16,428 bases of DNA from an uncultured Oxalobacteraceae bacterium. GTDB lineage: Bacteria; Pseudomonadota; Gammaproteobacteria; Burkholderiales; Burkholderiaceae. The notes beneath the pieces were generated by a model, which saw nothing but the letters and a program-made list of their open reading frames with translations, ran no database searches and was not told the origin of the DNA. Positions 14,646 to 16,428 of this stretch are shown piece by piece. The stretch's first letter is position 1; the number at the start of each line of letters is the position of its first letter. The stretch spans positions 1 to 16,428 of the forward strand of contig CAMLFK010000097.1 of assembly GCA_946479255.1 (NCBI GenBank). The letters are read 5' to 3'. The position numbers and the translations under genes are program-made.

Positions 14646-15392
14646 ATGTCCAGTACTCAATCCCCCGCGCTCAACCATCTCCTCGCCGCCCTCCAGCCTG
14701 AAGAATTCGAGCGCCTTGCCGCCCATCTGGAACTGGTCCCGATGCGCCTGGGAGACGTTCTCTACGAGTCCGGCAGCAAGCTGCAGTATGTATATTTCCC
14801 CACCACGTCGATCATTTCCCTGCACTACTTGCTGGAAAACGGCGGCTCGTCCGAAATTGCCGGCGTCGGCAACGAAGGCGTGCTCGGTGTCTCGCTGTTC
14901 ATGGGCGGCAATTCCACGCCCAGCCGCGCGGTGGTGCAAACCGGCGGCTTCGGCTACCGCCTGCCTTCCGGCCTGCTGCTGACCGAATTCAACCTGGCCG
15001 GCCCGGCCATGCGCCTGCTGCTGCGTTACACCCAAGCCCTGCTGACCCATATGTCGCAAACCGCGGTGTGCAACCGCCACCATTCGGTGGAACAGCAATT
15101 GTGCCGCTGGCTGCTGCTGACCCTTGACCGCTTAGGGCGCAATGACCTGACCATGACCCAGGAACTGATTTCCAACATGCTGGGCGTGCGGCGCGAAGGC
15201 GTGACCGAAGCGGCCGGAAGGCTGCAGGGCTATGGCTACATCAGCTACCGGCGCGGGCATATCACCGTGCTGGACCGCAAAGGCCTGGAAAAGGGCGTGT
15301 GCGAATGCTATGGCGTCGTCAAGAAAGAATTCGCCCGCCTGCTGACCGCCCGTTCATCGTACGACCCGCGTGAAGGATCCCACAATGGCTGA
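14646..15392 (+). CDS. Crp/Fnr-family transcriptional regulator
   Basis: A 248-residue protein. Residues 15-110 match a cyclic-nucleotide-binding-like beta barrel (MRLGDVLYESGSKLQYVYFPTTS), but the phosphate-binding cassette of true cAMP sensors (GE-x-x-L...RxA) is replaced by VGNEGVLGVSLFMGG, so cAMP binding is unlikely. There is no N-terminal Cys cluster as in Fnr. A long linker helix (125-160) leads to a winged helix at about 168-210 (LTMTQELISNMLGVRREGVTEAAGRLQ). The 156-bp upstream gap is AT-rich in part (14553-14572) and carries TTGATG twice in tandem (14568-14579) and GTGAACT twice at 13-bp spacing (14518, 14531). An extended -10, TGTTACGCT (14590-14598), is the best but weak promoter guess. 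The stop overlaps the histidine kinase start by 8 bp, tying the two genes together. Confidence 0.9.
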   Translation: MSSTQSPALNHLLAALQPEEFERLAAHLELVPMRLGDVLYESGSKLQYVYFPTTSIISLHYLLENGGSSEIAGVGNEGVLGVSLFMGGNSTPSRAVVQTGGFGYRLPSGLLLTEFNLAGPAMRLLLRYTQALLTHMSQTAVCNRHHSVEQQLCRWLLLTLDRLGRNDLTMTQELISNMLGVRREGVTEAAGRLQGYGYISYRRGHITVLDRKGLEKGVCECYGVVKKEFARLLTARSSYDPREGSHNG

Positions 15393-16428
15393 TTTTTTGA
15401 TTCCCATCGCGGTCGGCGCCTTGCTCGGCTCCCTGTTGACCCTGGCGCTGATTCGCTTGCGCGCCGCCAGTCCGGTCGACGTGCCGCTGCTCAAATCCGG
15501 CGCGCTGCAGGACGCGATTTTCAACAGCGCCAATTTCTCCAGCATCGCTACCGATGCGCTTGGCGTCATCCAGATCTTTAACGTCGGCGCCGAACGCATG
15601 CTGGGCTACGCCGCCGCCGATGTGGTCGACAAATTGTCGCCGGCCGACATTTGCGACAAGCGCGAACTGGTCACGCGTGCCACTGCCCTGAGCGAAGAAA
15701 TCGGCACGCCGATCGCGCCCGGCTTCGACGCCATGGTCTACAAAGCCCGGCGCGGCATCGAAGACATGTACGAGCTGACCTGGATTCGCGGCGATGGTTC
15801 GCGCTTCCCGGCGCTGTTGTCGGTGACGGCCTTGCGCGACCCCGGCGGCAAGGTCATCGGTTACCTGCTGATCGGCACCGACAACACCGCCCGCAAGGAA
15901 GTCGAAATGGCCGAGCAGCTGCTCGAACAGAGCCTCAGCGCGGCCCGCACGACCTTTGAAGTCGCGCTGCAGGAAACCAATGCGCAGCTGGAATCGGCGC
16001 GCTCAGCCGCCGAAAAGGCCAACCGCGCCAAATCGGAATTCTTGTCGAGCATGAGCCACGAATTGCGCACCCCGCTCAATGCCGTGCTCGGTTTCGCCCA
16101 GCTGATGGCGTCGGAAATCCCGCCGCCCGAACCGCACCAGCAGCGCTCGATCAACCAGATCCTCAAGGGTGGCTGGTACCTGCTGCGCCTGATTAACGAA
16201 ATCCTCGACCTGGCCATGATCGAATCGGGCAAGGTGACGATGTCGCAGGAAATCATCTCCGTCACCGACGTGCTGCACGACTGCAAGGACTTGATCGAGC
16301 CGCAAGCCAACCGGCGCGGCATTTCGCTGACCTTCCCGAAATTCGACAAGCTGGTGTACGTCCACGCCGACCGCACCCGCGTCAAGCAGGTGATGATCAA
16401 CCTGCTGTCGAACGCCATCAAGTACAAC
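15385..16428 (+). CDS. PAS-domain sensor histidine kinase, 5' part
   Basis: The first 348 codons of a sensor kinase that continues past the window. A membrane helix spans about 4-23 (FLIPIAVGALLGSLLTLALI). A PAS domain covers about 42-168: FNSANFSSIATDALGVIQIF, the NVGAERMLGY turn, and the PAC ending DGSRFPALLSVTALRD...IGYLLIGTD. A coiled linker (170-215) leads to the HisKA domain with H-box FLSSMSHELRTPLN (phosphoacceptor H225). The start of the ATPase domain is present up to the N-box NLLSNAIKYN (339-348). ATG 15385 lies within the last codons of the Crp-like gene, with AAGGAT about 9 nt upstream. A receiver domain or further parts may follow outside the window. The signal it senses is unknown; the one-base-set overlap suggests joint function with the Crp-like regulator. 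Confidence 0.93.
   Translation, partial: MADFLIPIAVGALLGSLLTLALIRLRAASPVDVPLLKSGALQDAIFNSANFSSIATDALGVIQIFNVGAERMLGYAAADVVDKLSPADICDKRELVTRATALSEEIGTPIAPGFDAMVYKARRGIEDMYELTWIRGDGSRFPALLSVTALRDPGGKVIGYLLIGTDNTARKEVEMAEQLLEQSLSAARTTFEVALQETNAQLESARSAAEKANRAKSEFLSSMSHELRTPLNAVLGFAQLMASEIPPPEPHQQRSINQILKGGWYLLRLINEILDLAMIESGKVTMSQEIISVTDVLHDCKDLIEPQANRRGISLTFPKFDKLVYVHADRTRVKQVMINLLSNAIKYN

Overview
The window is chromosomal DNA from a GC-rich betaproteobacterium. The best fit is Oxalobacteraceae (Massilia, Duganella or Janthinobacterium type). This rests on the RpoD sequence, the betaproteobacterial look of the tRNA, the HAF-repeat and degenerate PEP-CTERM-like surface protein, and a Crp-like regulator overlapping a histidine kinase gene. 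The genus is inferred by recall, not by a search.

Layout. (1) 1-784: 3' end of rpoD, a strong intrinsic terminator, and a tRNA with anticodon CAU that looks like tRNA-Ile2. (2) 785-5848: accessory-looking DNA directly after the tRNA. It holds a complete hipBA toxin-antitoxin module on the minus strand, driven by a sigma70-like promoter embedded in four evenly spaced 17-bp operators. Diverging from it is a plus-strand operon of a MerR regulator with a duplicated effector domain, a carotenoid/stilbene-type oxygenase, an unknown 83-residue protein and a VOC-fold protein. The MerR gene has a textbook MerR-type promoter (19-bp spacer with a centred dyad), so the operon is probably autoregulated. 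(3) 5851-12843: a seven-gene minus-strand cassette for making and transferring a lipid-linked sugar. In transcription order it encodes a GT-C-like membrane protein, a LegB-type 4,6-dehydratase, a sugar-1-phosphate nucleotidyltransferase, an SDR reductase, a DPM1/ArnC-like glycosyltransferase, a methyltransferase and a GtrA flippase-like protein. A REP-like inverted repeat lies between the glycosyltransferase and methyltransferase genes. (4) 12968-13246: a 92-codon remnant of a lipoprotein glycerophosphodiester phosphodiesterase. (5) 13386-14489: a secreted HAF-repeat protein with a 44-residue period. (6) 14646-16428: a Crp/Fnr-like regulator and a PAS-containing sensor histidine kinase that share 8 bp and continue past the window edge.

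How the genes work together. The sugar cassette reads as one pathway: sugar-1-phosphate to NDP-sugar (nucleotidyltransferase), to the 4-keto-6-deoxy sugar (LegB-type enzyme), to the reduced 6-deoxy sugar (SDR), to polyprenyl-phosphate sugar (DPM1-like), then flipping (GtrA) and periplasmic transfer (GT-C). The MerR-oxygenase operon is the best candidate for an undescribed system: a self-regulated inducible module that cleaves a conjugated alkene such as a carotenoid, apocarotenoid or lignostilbene. The most striking purely sequence-level signal is the hip operator array, with four sites at an exact 26-bp spacing.
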